From NCBI RefSeq assembly GCF_900141785.1, contig NZ_FQYP01000009.1, forward strand, positions 225,506 to 289,505: a DNA stretch of 64,000 nt, in the 5' to 3' direction. Of the stretch, positions 26,276 to 34,541 are shown piece after piece. The DNA is from Aquimarina spongiae (lineage in GTDB: Bacteria; Bacteroidota; Bacteroidia; Flavobacteriales; Flavobacteriaceae). The notes under the pieces were generated by a model. It saw only the letters and a list, made by a program, of their open reading frames with translations. It did not search any database and was not told where the DNA came from. How positions within the stretch are numbered: the stretch's first letter is position 1; each line of letters starts with the position of its first letter. The position numbers and the translations under genes were made by a program.

Positions 26276-27022
26276 ATGAATCTTACACTAAAAATATGGC
26301 GTCAAAAGGATGCTAAATCACAAGGAAAGATAGTAGATTATCAAATATCTGGTATCGAAGGAGACATGTCTTTTTTAGAAATGCTAGACGTGTTGAATGA
26401 AGATTTGATCAACAAAGGTGAGGAACCTGTGGTATTTGATCACGATTGTAGAGAAGGAATTTGTGGTGCATGTTCGCTACAAATTAATGGAGAACCACAT
26501 GGACCGGATCGTCTGATCACTACTTGCCAGTTACACATGCGTAAGTTTAACGATGGAGATACCATTTACATCGAGCCTTTTAGAGCAAAGGCTTTCCCAG
26601 TGGTAAAGGATCTTATGGTAGATCGTAGTGCATTTGATAGAATCCAACAGGCAGGAGGATATGTATCCGTAAATACTTCTGGTAATACGATTGATGCCAA
26701 TGCAATTCCAATCGAAAAAGAAAATGCAGATGATGCTTTTGCTGCAGCTACTTGTATTGGATGTGGAGCTTGTGTGGCAGCATGTAAAAACGCTTCTGCA
26801 ATGTTGTTTACTTCTGCAAAAGTTTCGCAATTTGCATTGTTACCACAAGGACAGGTCGAAGCTACAGAACGTGTATTGGCTATGGTAAATCAAATGGACG
26901 AAGAAGGTTTTGGTAATTGTACCAACACTGGTGCCTGCGAGATTGAGTGTCCTAAAGGAATCTCTCTTGAGAATATTGCACGTATGAATCGTGAGTATTT
27001 GAAAGCTAGTTTGAAAGGGTAG
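26276..27022 (+). CDS. sdhB: Succinate dehydrogenase iron-sulfur subunit
   Basis: A 248-residue subunit with three iron-sulfur clusters. An N-terminal ferredoxin domain has CREGICGACSLQING and a later TTCQ (2Fe-2S). The C-terminal domain has CIGCGACVAACKN and CTNTGACEIECPKGI (4Fe-4S and 3Fe-4S). It carries electrons from SdhA to the heme/quinone site in SdhC. It is the last gene of the operon; a strong intrinsic terminator begins 22 bp after its stop. Confidence 0.96.
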   Translation: MNLTLKIWRQKDAKSQGKIVDYQISGIEGDMSFLEMLDVLNEDLINKGEEPVVFDHDCREGICGACSLQINGEPHGPDRLITTCQLHMRKFNDGDTIYIEPFRAKAFPVVKDLMVDRSAFDRIQQAGGYVSVNTSGNTIDANAIPIEKENADDAFAAATCIGCGACVAACKNASAMLFTSAKVSQFALLPQGQVEATERVLAMVNQMDEEGFGNCTNTGACEIECPKGISLENIARMNREYLKASLKG

Positions 27023-27044
27023 TTATTTACTCAATATATAAAAC

Positions 27045-27074
27045 AAAAAGCCGAAGTATTACTTCGGCTTTTTT
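27045..27074 (+). terminator. Intrinsic terminator of the sdh operon
   Basis: A 13-bp perfect stem, AAAAAGCCGAAGT with ACTTCGGCTTTTT, a 3-nt loop and a T-run on both ends. It can terminate transcription in either direction but lies directly after sdhB. Confidence 0.93.
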
Positions 27075-27119
27075 CGTAACTAAAAAAATATAATATGAAA
27101 TTAATGGTGTTGCTATTAT

Positions 27120-28397
27120 TTAATGAAATACCTCTAATTTATTAATAGCCACACTGCCATAATCTGAACTTTTGTAGCTTTTGCCTTTCATAGATTGTAG
27201 ATAGCATCCTGCTTTAAAATAGTTTTCTTTGGCTGGTGCACTTTGAGAGGTGTATATGGTTCTTACACGATTTCCACTAGTATTTAATTCGTATAATTTT
27301 ACCACGCTGTTTTGGTAAGTCAATTCAAAGTATAATTCTTCACCAAGATTGAAATTACCCACGGTTTTTCCGCCGCCTTCTAATACTTCTGTAACATAAC
27401 CGTTGATTCGTAGTTTTACCGAACCGCTAGTTTGATTTGCACTACCCTGGCATTGTACACGGATCACATCATCAAAAAAGTCGGTTTTATCATGTATTTG
27501 ACCAAAACATACCTTACCAGAACTAGGTAAGCGATCCACCCGTACTTTCCAGCGCATGCGATGTTCTTTACTCGTTGTACCATCCCAATAGATAAGACCA
27601 TTTCCATTTGCAGTAAGTTCTCTTAATTCCATCCTTGGATTACCAGATCCGGAGGAGGTGTCGCTACCTGCCCATACCTGAAATTTTGCCCAACCGTTTT
27701 GTACAAAAAACCAGTCAGGATTTGTGTAAGAAAGTAGATTAGGAATTTCATCTACATATTGATTGTTGGATTTGGTTCCAGAAAGACCGTTAAGCTTCCA
27801 GTTAACCAAGCCAAGTAGATCAAATGGAGTATTACTTCCCGGATTAGGATTACCACCACAGAGTTCTTCTACTGTAAATCGTTCCCAGGAAAGAGCACTG
27901 ATTCGATTACAAGTCATAGGTTTGCTTCCATTTTCTGAGCTAATGTATTTTCCGTTATTCCCTTTAATAGCATAGTTACCATTACCGAGATTTTCGAAAG
28001 TAAATTTTTCCCAGGATCCAATTTGAGTGCGATTACAAGTAATAGGTTTGGTTCCGTTTTCAGAACTTACATATTTTCCATTATTGCCTTGTAAAGCAAA
28101 TTGCCCGTTGCCTGCATCGACTAATGTGTATTTTTCCCATGCACCTTGTGCAGTTCGATTACAGTTCATAGGTTGCAGGCCATTTTCAGAACTTACATAT
28201 TTTCCGTTGTTACCTTTTAAAGTAATAGATGTACAATCACCTATGGCTTTGGAGAGATCAATGTTGGTTTCAATACTTTCATTTGAGAATTCTTCATGAG
28301 AGCACCCGGCTAAAAAGAAGAATGTAAATGAAATACAGATCACCAAAAGTAAGTACAGAGGTTGATCGTGCAACCGCTTATAATTTGTGTGATTCAT
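27120..28397 (-). CDS. PL7 alginate lyase lipoprotein with three N-terminal fascin-like repeats
   Basis: A 425-residue lipoprotein: an N-terminal hydrophobic segment ends in the lipobox LAGC (Cys32). Residues about 57-180 contain three repeats of about 45 residues, each reading roughly KGNNGKYVSSENG...CNR...WEKF, which could fold as one fascin-like beta-trefoil. Residues about 191-425 are a polysaccharide lyase family 7 domain with its three signatures: RMELREL (255-261), QIH (300-302, His as catalytic candidate) and YFKAGCYLQ (393-401). PL7 enzymes cut alginate by beta-elimination. A cell-surface role on brown-algal alginate is likely. No SusC/SusD or other alginate genes are near, so it is an orphan, with its own operator-like palindrome. 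Confidence 0.92.
   Translation of the reverse strand: MNHTNYKRLHDQPLYLLLVICISFTFFFLAGCSHEEFSNESIETNIDLSKAIGDCTSITLKGNNGKYVSSENGLQPMNCNRTAQGAWEKYTLVDAGNGQFALQGNNGKYVSSENGTKPITCNRTQIGSWEKFTFENLGNGNYAIKGNNGKYISSENGSKPMTCNRISALSWERFTVEELCGGNPNPGSNTPFDLLGLVNWKLNGLSGTKSNNQYVDEIPNLLSYTNPDWFFVQNGWAKFQVWAGSDTSSGSGNPRMELRELTANGNGLIYWDGTTSKEHRMRWKVRVDRLPSSGKVCFGQIHDKTDFFDDVIRVQCQGSANQTSGSVKLRINGYVTEVLEGGGKTVGNFNLGEELYFELTYQNSVVKLYELNTSGNRVRTIYTSQSAPAKENYFKAGCYLQSMKGKSYKSSDYGSVAINKLEVFH
27858..28229 (-). repeat. Three tandem fascin-like repeat units inside the alginate lyase gene
   Basis: Three units of about 110-135 bp encode residues 57-101, 102-144 and 145-180. The GNNGKYVSSENG core and the CNR...W element are nearly identical in all three, pointing to recent duplication. 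Three units are the number needed for one beta-trefoil. Confidence 0.8.
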
Positions 28398-28425
28398 TAG
28401 TAATAGGTTTGTGTTAATATCTCAT

Positions 28426-28455
28426 AATATTAAATTGGTCGACCAATTTAATATT
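28426..28455. promoter_or_regulatory. Perfect 30-bp palindrome, probable operator of the alginate lyase gene
   Basis: AATATTAAATTGGTC is followed directly by its reverse complement GACCAATTTAATATT. The core TTGGTCGACCAA has the TGGTnnACCA look of GntR/FadR-family operators. It lies 29-58 bp upstream of the start codon and just downstream of a -7 box (28458-28465), so it covers the predicted transcription start. That position suits a repressor. No GntR-family gene is in the window. Confidence 0.75.
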
Positions 28456-28457
28456 TA

Positions 28458-28465
28458 CAAATATA
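28458..28465 (-). promoter_or_regulatory. -7 box of the alginate lyase promoter
   Basis: TATATTTG on the minus strand is an exact TAnnTTTG match located 60 bp upstream of the start codon. A clear -33 TTG is not visible. Confidence 0.5.
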
Positions 28466-28574
28466 TAAGTAAATTGTTAAAAAACGATGATTTTTTAAAT
28501 TTTTAAACCTTTTGTTTAGTGTATTGATATTTTGACAAAGAGGAAAATTAAAATACCAAGATAAAGAGAAGGGG

Positions 28575-29393
28575 TTACGTAGTTTCCAGATCTTTCTGAA
28601 AAGAATATCCTAAATCTTGTTGGATTTCATCCGAAACTATGATTTTCCCTTTAGAAGGAGTTTCAAAATCATAATCTGGAGCAGGTAGTCCCATTTGCTC
28701 ACAGACTTTACCATAGTATATTGCTTTTTCGGGATGATTGGGGTAAGAAGCATTAAAAACAGTATTCCACTGATCCGTTTTTATTATAGTAGAAATAACA
28801 CCTATACAATCCTCTAGGTGAATCAAATTTACTGGTGCTTTTGGATTTTTGATGTTCGATCTACGCGATAACATATTAGCCGGATGTCGTTCAGGACCAA
28901 ATAAACCGGCAAATCTTAGTATTGTAGTGTGGAAGCGTTTGTTATTTTGTAGCAATTGCTCAGACTTTATCAGCTGTTTTCCAGCATTTGAAGTAGCATT
29001 TGGAAGAGTTTCTTGAGAAATTAAAGGGAATCCTTCAATATCGGCAAAAACCGACGTAGAGCTTATAAAAAGCACGTTTTTCACTGTTGATTTTTCAATA
29101 AAAGGAAGGATACTTTCAATCTTAGCTACAAAATTGACTTCTGGATTTCTTCGCAACCCGGGAGGAACATTAATTAGTAGTATTTCGCTACCTTCCAAAA
29201 AACCAGTCATGTTACCCACTGGTCCTTCTTCGGTTAATTCAATTTGGTAGGTGTCAATCCCTTTGTCTTGTAGTTTTTCAATCTTATGAGCCGAGGTGGT
29301 AGAACCTTTTATTAGATAATTATGTTCAAGTAATTTGCATGCGGTAGGCAGTCCTAACCAGCCCAGTCCAAGGATACTAATCTGTTGCTTCAT
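28575..29393 (-). CDS. NAD-dependent epimerase/SDR family protein, YeeZ-like
   Basis: A 272-residue atypical extended SDR. It starts QQISILGLGWLGLPTACKLL, a GxGxxG dinucleotide-binding site of the YeeZ group, and continues with ILLINVPPGLRRNP, NVLFISSTSVFAD and ILRFAGLFGPERHPANML. The HLEDCIGVIS segment is typical of the family. The physiological substrate of YeeZ proteins is not established. Its start codon lies inside the end of the M28 peptidase gene (17-bp overlap), so the two are probably cotranscribed and translationally coupled. Confidence 0.83.
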   Translation of the reverse strand: MKQQISILGLGWLGLPTACKLLEHNYLIKGSTTSAHKIEKLQDKGIDTYQIELTEEGPVGNMTGFLEGSEILLINVPPGLRRNPEVNFVAKIESILPFIEKSTVKNVLFISSTSVFADIEGFPLISQETLPNATSNAGKQLIKSEQLLQNNKRFHTTILRFAGLFGPERHPANMLSRRSNIKNPKAPVNLIHLEDCIGVISTIIKTDQWNTVFNASYPNHPEKAIYYGKVCEQMGLPAPDYDFETPSKGKIIVSDEIQQDLGYSFQKDLETT

Positions 29394-31770
29394 TTAGAGT
29401 CGACGTTTCTTCAGGTATTGTTGAAATAGAGTCTTTTGGTTTTTCTTGATATTGCGTAATAGCATAGTTCTTTTTTACAATTACTGCGTCATTCAATATG
29501 AAAGGTTTAGGCATCATATCTTTGGTTCTTGGTGGAATTGTAAAATGTTTATTTTGCAATAAATCATAGGAAGACTCATAGATCACAAATTTAGGCAAAG
29601 AATCTCTATGAAAACTCATTTTTAACTCCAAAGGTTTGTTGTTACTTACAAAGTAGGTAAGTAAACGATTTCTCCAGCGTTTGGTAAGGGCATTATATAT
29701 TTCACCGTCAGAATGTTCAAAATCGATAGCAGTCTCCCCGTTTACTGTCAATGTATCAAAATTGAATATAGTTTGCGTATACAGATCTATTCTTTGGATA
29801 TCTCTTTGAGGAGCAATACACAGATCCAAATGTCTAAGACCATTAACTATAGTGTCTTTACTAATGTCAATTCTCGGATTAGGAATGGTTTTGATTGGTG
29901 CTTGGTTGGCAAAAGTAAACGCTCTTCCGTATTTACTCTGTAGGGCATTTTTATTATAAGTATCTGCAATATTTGAGGTTTTGTCGATGTAATTTTGGGT
30001 CCAGGGATCCAGTAAATTGTCATAGGTGGCCCAAACTGCTTTGTTTTGATCTGTATCCAACAAATACACCAAACTATTTGGTTTTTGTCGTTCTTCTGTG
30101 AAATCGGATTTTAAGTGAGCTGTGATCAATAAGATTAAAGAAAGCACCAGAGTCATATTACCTACCAGATTTTTTCTTTTATAGAAGCCAATAACTGGTA
30201 AAAGAATACCAAATAACAGCACCGATAGTACAGAGGATACGAATAGAATTTTGAGTCCAAGTGCTACCGGAAACATAGCAATAAATTGCGCCAGGATAAA
30301 AATTGAAGGTAAGGATAAAAGGACCATCAAATAAGGATTGGGTCTTTTTTGTCGGATAAGTACAAATAAAGAAACCAAGCCAAATATTGCAATAAAGATA
30401 AAATAACTGGCGCCTTTCAAATACATAGCAGCCAAAGTGGATATAACCAACCACATACATATTGGAGCAATCATCATACTTGGCAAATTTTGTGACTTCT
30501 TGAATCGAGCATAGATTTTAAAACAAATAGCAACGGATAGAAAGACAAAAAAAGCGATGTAGTAATATCCATTATAGGTAAACCCATGTTGGATCTCGTT
30601 GTACTGTGGATAAATTATTTTCAGTAGTTCCCAAAATCCAAAAGTAAATAATCCGGCTAGCAGTATGGATGAAAAAAGAGAACCAAAACCTAGTAGTACG
30701 TCTTTCAAGTTAATACGATAGGCAGCTTTACCATAAAACAGCAGAACGACAAATATTATAATAGTGGCAATTAATAGCCCATATATCCAGCTAAAAGGAT
30801 ATTTGATCAATTTAAAAACAGGAGTGCTGAAATAAATATAATCTTTGTCGGATTTCAGATTACTAATATCGGATTCGGAGAAATAGGATAGAAGAGGCAT
30901 CAAGTAGCTTCCCTGATGTTGCAAAGTGCTGAGGTCAAGATTTTGCCAGGTATCATTTGCGGTATGATAATCAAAATGATCACCAATAAAAGCAAAATTA
31001 AAGCCTTCGATATCTCCTTGCTCTCTTAATACCGTAAGGTCGGTGTCATTTGGAAGCATTTTGTAGATGCTATAGGCCAAAGAATTTGTAGCTGGATACG
31101 GCACCCCAGCTTCTGCAAATTCTTGCATCAATTTCCCATTCTTTCCGTTGGTTTCGATAAGCATGTACGAATCGCCACCACTTCCTCGGGCTTCAAAATT
31201 AAGAGTGATACCTACATTTTTTGCCCAGGGGTGTTTTTTTACAAAAAGATCTGCTCCGTTTAACCCTAATTCCTCTCCGTCAGTAATACAAAGGATGATA
31301 TCATTCTTTGGTGTTTTGTTGGTAGCCAAGTAGGCTCGTATTCCCTCCAGAATAGTGGCGACTCCACTAGCGGCATCACTAGCTCCCAAAGAAGAATGTT
31401 GTGAACTGTCATAATGCGACATCAACATTACTGCTTTACCACCTCCACTTCCTTTGATCTTTGCTAAAATGTTTTGAGGTTCACTACAATTTCCAGACTT
31501 CCCGACCGAAAATCCCTTTTGTACTTGTGGTTGTAGCCCCATATTTTTTAGTTCTTGTACGATATAAGCAATAGCCTCTTCGTGTGCAGGACTTCCTAGG
31601 TAATGAGGAGCTTTCCCAATATTTTTTACATGTTCAAGAGCTCTAAGCGTAGAGAATTCTTGATCAGGAGTATCCAGGTCTGAAATGCTGTGGGATTTTG
31701 AGGTGTAAAAAGTGAAAAATATGCTAAGAATCAGGAGAACAAAGGTGAAAAGTGAAGAGAATTTTCGCAT
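29377..31770 (-). CDS. M28 family zinc aminopeptidase with a C-terminal multi-pass membrane region
   Basis: A 797-residue protein. An N-terminal signal anchor (FSSLFTFVLLILSIFFTF) is followed by an M28 peptidase domain (about 45-320) with metal ligands visible in MSHYDSSQHSSLGASDAASG, CITDGEELGLNGADLF, LNFEARGSGG and a late FNFAFIGDHFDYHTAND. Residues about 330-560 hold about eight membrane helices, followed by a beta-rich exported tail. This layout resembles the eukaryotic ER metallopeptidase 1/Fxna group and large membrane M28 proteins of Bacteroidota. It presumably trims peptides in the periplasm. It overlaps the downstream YeeZ-like gene by 17 bp. Confidence 0.9.
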   Translation of the reverse strand: MRKFSSLFTFVLLILSIFFTFYTSKSHSISDLDTPDQEFSTLRALEHVKNIGKAPHYLGSPAHEEAIAYIVQELKNMGLQPQVQKGFSVGKSGNCSEPQNILAKIKGSGGGKAVMLMSHYDSSQHSSLGASDAASGVATILEGIRAYLATNKTPKNDIILCITDGEELGLNGADLFVKKHPWAKNVGITLNFEARGSGGDSYMLIETNGKNGKLMQEFAEAGVPYPATNSLAYSIYKMLPNDTDLTVLREQGDIEGFNFAFIGDHFDYHTANDTWQNLDLSTLQHQGSYLMPLLSYFSESDISNLKSDKDYIYFSTPVFKLIKYPFSWIYGLLIATIIIFVVLLFYGKAAYRINLKDVLLGFGSLFSSILLAGLFTFGFWELLKIIYPQYNEIQHGFTYNGYYYIAFFVFLSVAICFKIYARFKKSQNLPSMMIAPICMWLVISTLAAMYLKGASYFIFIAIFGLVSLFVLIRQKRPNPYLMVLLSLPSIFILAQFIAMFPVALGLKILFVSSVLSVLLFGILLPVIGFYKRKNLVGNMTLVLSLILLITAHLKSDFTEERQKPNSLVYLLDTDQNKAVWATYDNLLDPWTQNYIDKTSNIADTYNKNALQSKYGRAFTFANQAPIKTIPNPRIDISKDTIVNGLRHLDLCIAPQRDIQRIDLYTQTIFNFDTLTVNGETAIDFEHSDGEIYNALTKRWRNRLLTYFVSNNKPLELKMSFHRDSLPKFVIYESSYDLLQNKHFTIPPRTKDMMPKPFILNDAVIVKKNYAITQYQEKPKDSISTIPEETSTLNEATD

Positions 31771-31941
31771 ATGTGTATCAGTTTAGCTAAAGGTAAGAAA
31801 TTAGCCACAATTATTAAAGATTTACAAATTAAATTGAAGGTTAGCTTAAAAACATGTTATCGATTAAAGGATACCAAAGAATTCGTTGAAGAGATCATAA
31901 AAATAGGGTTTGCAGATGGTGAAACACCGCGTTTGGTTTGA
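31771..31941 (+). CDS. Possible 56-residue small protein, weak candidate
   Basis: An ATG at 31771 opens a 57-codon frame ending TGA at 31939-31941, encoding a lysine-rich peptide with no cysteine pairs or membrane segment (starts MCISLAKGKKLATIIKDLQ). Its start codon touches that of the divergent M28 gene, leaving no room for a promoter unless one of the two starts is wrong. The CBS-domain gene begins 51 bp later. I see no family resemblance; it may be chance. Confidence 0.2.
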   Translation: MCISLAKGKKLATIIKDLQIKLKVSLKTCYRLKDTKEFVEEIIKIGFADGETPRLV

Positions 31942-31992
31942 TTAAGTTTTTGAAAATCACTATATTTAAGATTCACAAAATCACTAAACATT

Positions 31993-32463
31993 ATGGGAAT
32001 TATCAGTTTTCAAGGGGCTAGATCAAAGGTAAAAAAGCAAAATGATACCCCCATTAAGGTGTCGGATTATATGACAAGGGATTTGATTACGTTTCGTCCA
32101 AATCAATCGGTTATGGAAGTTATTGAAACCTTAGTTAAGAATAAAATATCCGGAGGACCAGTAGTTAATGACAACAATGAGTTGTTAGGGATTATCTCTG
32201 AGGGAGATTGTATTAAACAGCTTAATGAAAGCCGTTATTACAACATGCCTATTGATGATGCCAAAGTAGAGAATTTTATGGCGAGAGACGTAGAAACCAT
32301 CGATGGTAATATTAATATTTTTGATGCTGCCAACAAGTTTTTGCAAACCAAAAGAAGACGCTTTCCAATTATTGAAGATGGTAAATTAGTAGGGCAGATC
32401 AGTCAAAAAGATGTGATGAAAGCTGCTTTAAAACTAAACAGTCAACATTGGAGAGATTTATAA
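31993..32463 (+). CDS. CBS-domain pair protein
   Basis: A 156-residue protein made almost entirely of two CBS motifs: DYMTRDLITFRPNQSVMEV ... SGGPVVNDNNELLGIISEGD (about 25-78) and NFMARDVETIDGNINIFDA ... RRFPIIEDGKLVGQISQKDV (about 93-147). Paired CBS motifs form a Bateman module that binds adenosine ligands such as AMP, ATP or SAM and usually regulates a partner. No fused catalytic domain is present, so it may be a stand-alone energy or ligand sensor. A hairpin follows at 32505-32538. Confidence 0.9.
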   Translation: MGIISFQGARSKVKKQNDTPIKVSDYMTRDLITFRPNQSVMEVIETLVKNKISGGPVVNDNNELLGIISEGDCIKQLNESRYYNMPIDDAKVENFMARDVETIDGNINIFDAANKFLQTKRRRFPIIEDGKLVGQISQKDVMKAALKLNSQHWRDL

Positions 32464-32504
32464 CCATCTTCTTCGCCAACACAGTATCAAAATCTTTTAA
32501 AACC

Positions 32505-32538
32505 TGAAGAGTATTGATCGACCAGATCAATCTCTTCA
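32505..32538. terminator. Long hairpin between convergent genes
   Basis: TGAAGAG (32505-32511) pairs with CTCTTCA (32532-32538) and ATTGATC (32513-32519) with GATCAAT (32525-32531), around a GACCA loop, with one bulged T. It lies between the CBS gene and the convergent zinc-ribbon gene. Flanking T-runs are weak, so terminator function is likely but not certain. Confidence 0.6.
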
Positions 32539-32571
32539 AACCCCAATTGACCTCTCTTTTCTAATTTCCAA

Positions 32572-32922
32572 TCAACTATTTCGTTTTACCAAAGCATAGA
32601 ACTCATTTTCCAGAGGTAGATATCCTTGGTCATACACAAAGTAATAGATGTTTCCTGTTTTTGTAGTGTAGATACTCGTAAAATGCTGAAAATCGAAGCC
32701 CTTGGCGATGAGTTTCGTTTTGGTAGTTTTGGTTTTCTCATTAGGATTTAACTCCTCAAGAATACGATAGTTTTTTCGCAATCGATTGTTGATATTTCTG
32801 ATAAGATTTTTACTATCCTTATTTAATTGATTATTAAATGCGTTACGACAATAATCGCTGCAGAACTTTTTATCTGCTCGACCTATAATTTTTGTTCCAC
32901 AAACTGGACATTCTTTAGCCAT
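32572..32922 (-). CDS. Small zinc-ribbon protein of unknown function
   Basis: A 116-residue protein with an N-terminal treble-clef or ribbon motif ECPVCGTKIIGRADKKFCSD followed by YCRN, giving a CxxC...CxxxC metal site. A basic helical linker (LNKDSKNLIRNINNRLRKNYR) and a beta-rich C-terminal half (FTSIYTTKTGNIYYFVYDQGY) follow. The Cys-rich head resembles DUF2116-type zinc ribbons. I do not know a function; nucleic-acid or protein binding is plausible. It begins 3 nt after the stop of the upstream DUF6265 gene, so the two form one unit. Confidence 0.75.
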   Translation of the reverse strand: MAKECPVCGTKIIGRADKKFCSDYCRNAFNNQLNKDSKNLIRNINNRLRKNYRILEELNPNEKTKTTKTKLIAKGFDFQHFTSIYTTKTGNIYYFVYDQGYLPLENEFYALVKRNS

Positions 32923-32925
32923 TAA

Positions 32926-33435
32926 TTACCTCCTCTTATAGTTAAATTTTACTTCTTCGCTAGAACCATCTTTGTTATGAACGACTACATAAAGATTAAT
33001 TTCGGAATCACTTATTTTTTCGAAAGTGAACTCATCAAAATATACCCGGTCTTTCTCCACTTTTACTAATTTGAAATCAACAGTTTCATCTTTCTTTTCC
33101 CAACCTTTAAAATCTCCATGAAAGTGTTTGAGTTGTAACAACAGCGTATTATTCTCTTCGGTAATGCCTCCAACCTCATAGAATTGGATTTTACCATTTA
33201 TAACCAGTTTAAAAGAAAACATCATAGAGTTACCCAAGGGATCACTCCAGATTTCTTCTGTAATTCCTCCAAATGCTTCTCCTCGCCAATATCCACTAAT
33301 CCACGAAACATCTTGCAATGATGCTTTGGGAGAGTTCATGCCTTCGGTAAACTTTAAAACGTTGGATGCTTGCTCTTGCGCAAAGGCTGTCGAAATGATC
33401 ATTACAAAAAGTAAAAATGTGAGCTGTAATCTCAT
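32926..33435 (-). CDS. Secreted DUF6265-domain protein
   Basis: A 169-residue protein with a clear signal peptide (LQLTFLLFVMIISTAFAQ). The mature domain matches DUF6265: SWISGYWRGEAFGG, EEIWSDPLGNSMMFSFKL, FYEVGGITEENNTLLLQLKH and FHGDFKGWEKKDE. It is a lipocalin-like beta-barrel family, widespread in Bacteroidota, with no assigned reaction. It is cotranscribed with the downstream zinc-ribbon gene (3-nt gap). Confidence 0.82.
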   Translation of the reverse strand: MRLQLTFLLFVMIISTAFAQEQASNVLKFTEGMNSPKASLQDVSWISGYWRGEAFGGITEEIWSDPLGNSMMFSFKLVINGKIQFYEVGGITEENNTLLLQLKHFHGDFKGWEKKDETVDFKLVKVEKDRVYFDEFTFEKISDSEINLYVVVHNKDGSSEEVKFNYKRR

Positions 33436-33498
33436 AACTAAGTTTTTATGGACTAGAAAGATACAATAAATATCCGTTTACAAACGACTAGGCTTTTT

Positions 33499-34401
33499 TC
33501 AGAAGAAAATATCTTGTGCTAACCTAAAGGTATTGGCATGAGCATCCACAATAACTTTGATATCTGGTGAATATCCACCACCCATAGAGCACATTACTGG
33601 GATTTGTAGATCTTTACAGCTTTGCAAAACAAATCGGTCCCGTTCTGCACAGCCTTTAACGCTGCATCCTAGTTTTCCTAATTTGTCGGTAGCAAGAATA
33701 TCCACACCACTGAGATAAAATATAAAATCGGGTTGTTGTTCGTCGATTAGTTTTGGGAGTGTATTTTTCAGGATATCCAGATACTCCTCATCATTGGTGT
33801 CATTAGGTAAGGCGATATCCAGATCAGAGATTTCTTTTTTAAAAGGGTAATTGCTTGCTCCGTGCATCGAGAAGGTAAACACCAGATCATCTTTTGCAAA
33901 AATTTCAGCAGTGCCGTTTCCCTGATGTACATCCAGGTCTACAATCAGGATTTTTTTGGCCAAGTTTTGCTGCAACAAGTAACGGGCACCAATAGCTTGA
34001 TCATTGAGTAAACAAAATGCTTCTCCATGATCGGTATAAGCATGATGTGTGCCTCCAGCTATATTCATTGCAATACCATGTTGTAGGGCATAATGTGTGG
34101 CTTTGATCGTACCATCTGCTATGATTACTTCGCGATCCACTAGTTCTTGGGATAACGGAAAACCAATTTTTCTAGCTTCCCTTCGCGGAATAGAGAGTTC
34201 TTGTAGACTCTGGTAGTAATCCTCTGTATGAACTGCAAGTATCGGTTTTGGATCAGGGATTTCTGGTGTGAAAAAATTCTCTTCTTCACAAGTTCCTTCA
34301 TGAATCAATTGCTTTGGTAATAGCTCATATTTTATCATCGGAAATCGATGACCGTTGGGTAATGGGTGTGTATAAATAGGATGATAAGCTATTTTGAGCA
34401 T
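33499..34401 (-). CDS. Histone deacetylase family protein (class II-like amidohydrolase)
   Basis: From the ATG complementary to 34399-34401, which gives MLKIAYHPIYTHPLP, the protein has 300 residues; an ATG 36 nt upstream is possible but adds a non-homologous leader. The arginase/deacetylase fold is shown by GGTHHAYTDHGEAFCLLND (the two active-site histidines), LIVDLDVHQGNGTAEIF (Zn-binding Asp and His) and FYLSGVDILATDKLG (second Asp). Bacterial members remove acetyl groups from small molecules such as acetylpolyamines, or from proteins. It is monocistronic and divergent from the MFS gene. Confidence 0.9.
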   Translation of the reverse strand: MLKIAYHPIYTHPLPNGHRFPMIKYELLPKQLIHEGTCEEENFFTPEIPDPKPILAVHTEDYYQSLQELSIPRREARKIGFPLSQELVDREVIIADGTIKATHYALQHGIAMNIAGGTHHAYTDHGEAFCLLNDQAIGARYLLQQNLAKKILIVDLDVHQGNGTAEIFAKDDLVFTFSMHGASNYPFKKEISDLDIALPNDTNDEEYLDILKNTLPKLIDEQQPDFIFYLSGVDILATDKLGKLGCSVKGCAERDRFVLQSCKDLQIPVMCSMGGGYSPDIKVIVDAHANTFRLAQDIFF

Positions 34402-34485
34402 GTAGTGGATAGCAGCAATAAATTCATAAAAACACAAACGAAGATATACTATCTTTTTTGGTATTGAAATGATTTAAGATTTTAT

Positions 34486-34519
34486 TTTGAAATGAATGTT
34501 CCTGTAATATATACCTTTG
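34486..34519 (+). promoter_or_regulatory. Promoter of the MFS transporter gene
   Basis: TTTG (34486-34489), a 22-nt spacer and TACCTTTG (34512-34519) match the Bacteroidota consensus, about 22 bp before the ATG at 34542. Confidence 0.6.
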
Positions 34520-34541
34520 CCCAGACAAACTTCTCTTTTTA

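Noticed and set aside
32505..32538. Second copy of the alginate-type operator
   Set aside because: It contains GATCGACCAGATC, which looks like the TTGGTCGACCAA core, but the half sites do not match and the long paired arms make it a hairpin between convergent genes, so it is listed as a terminator.
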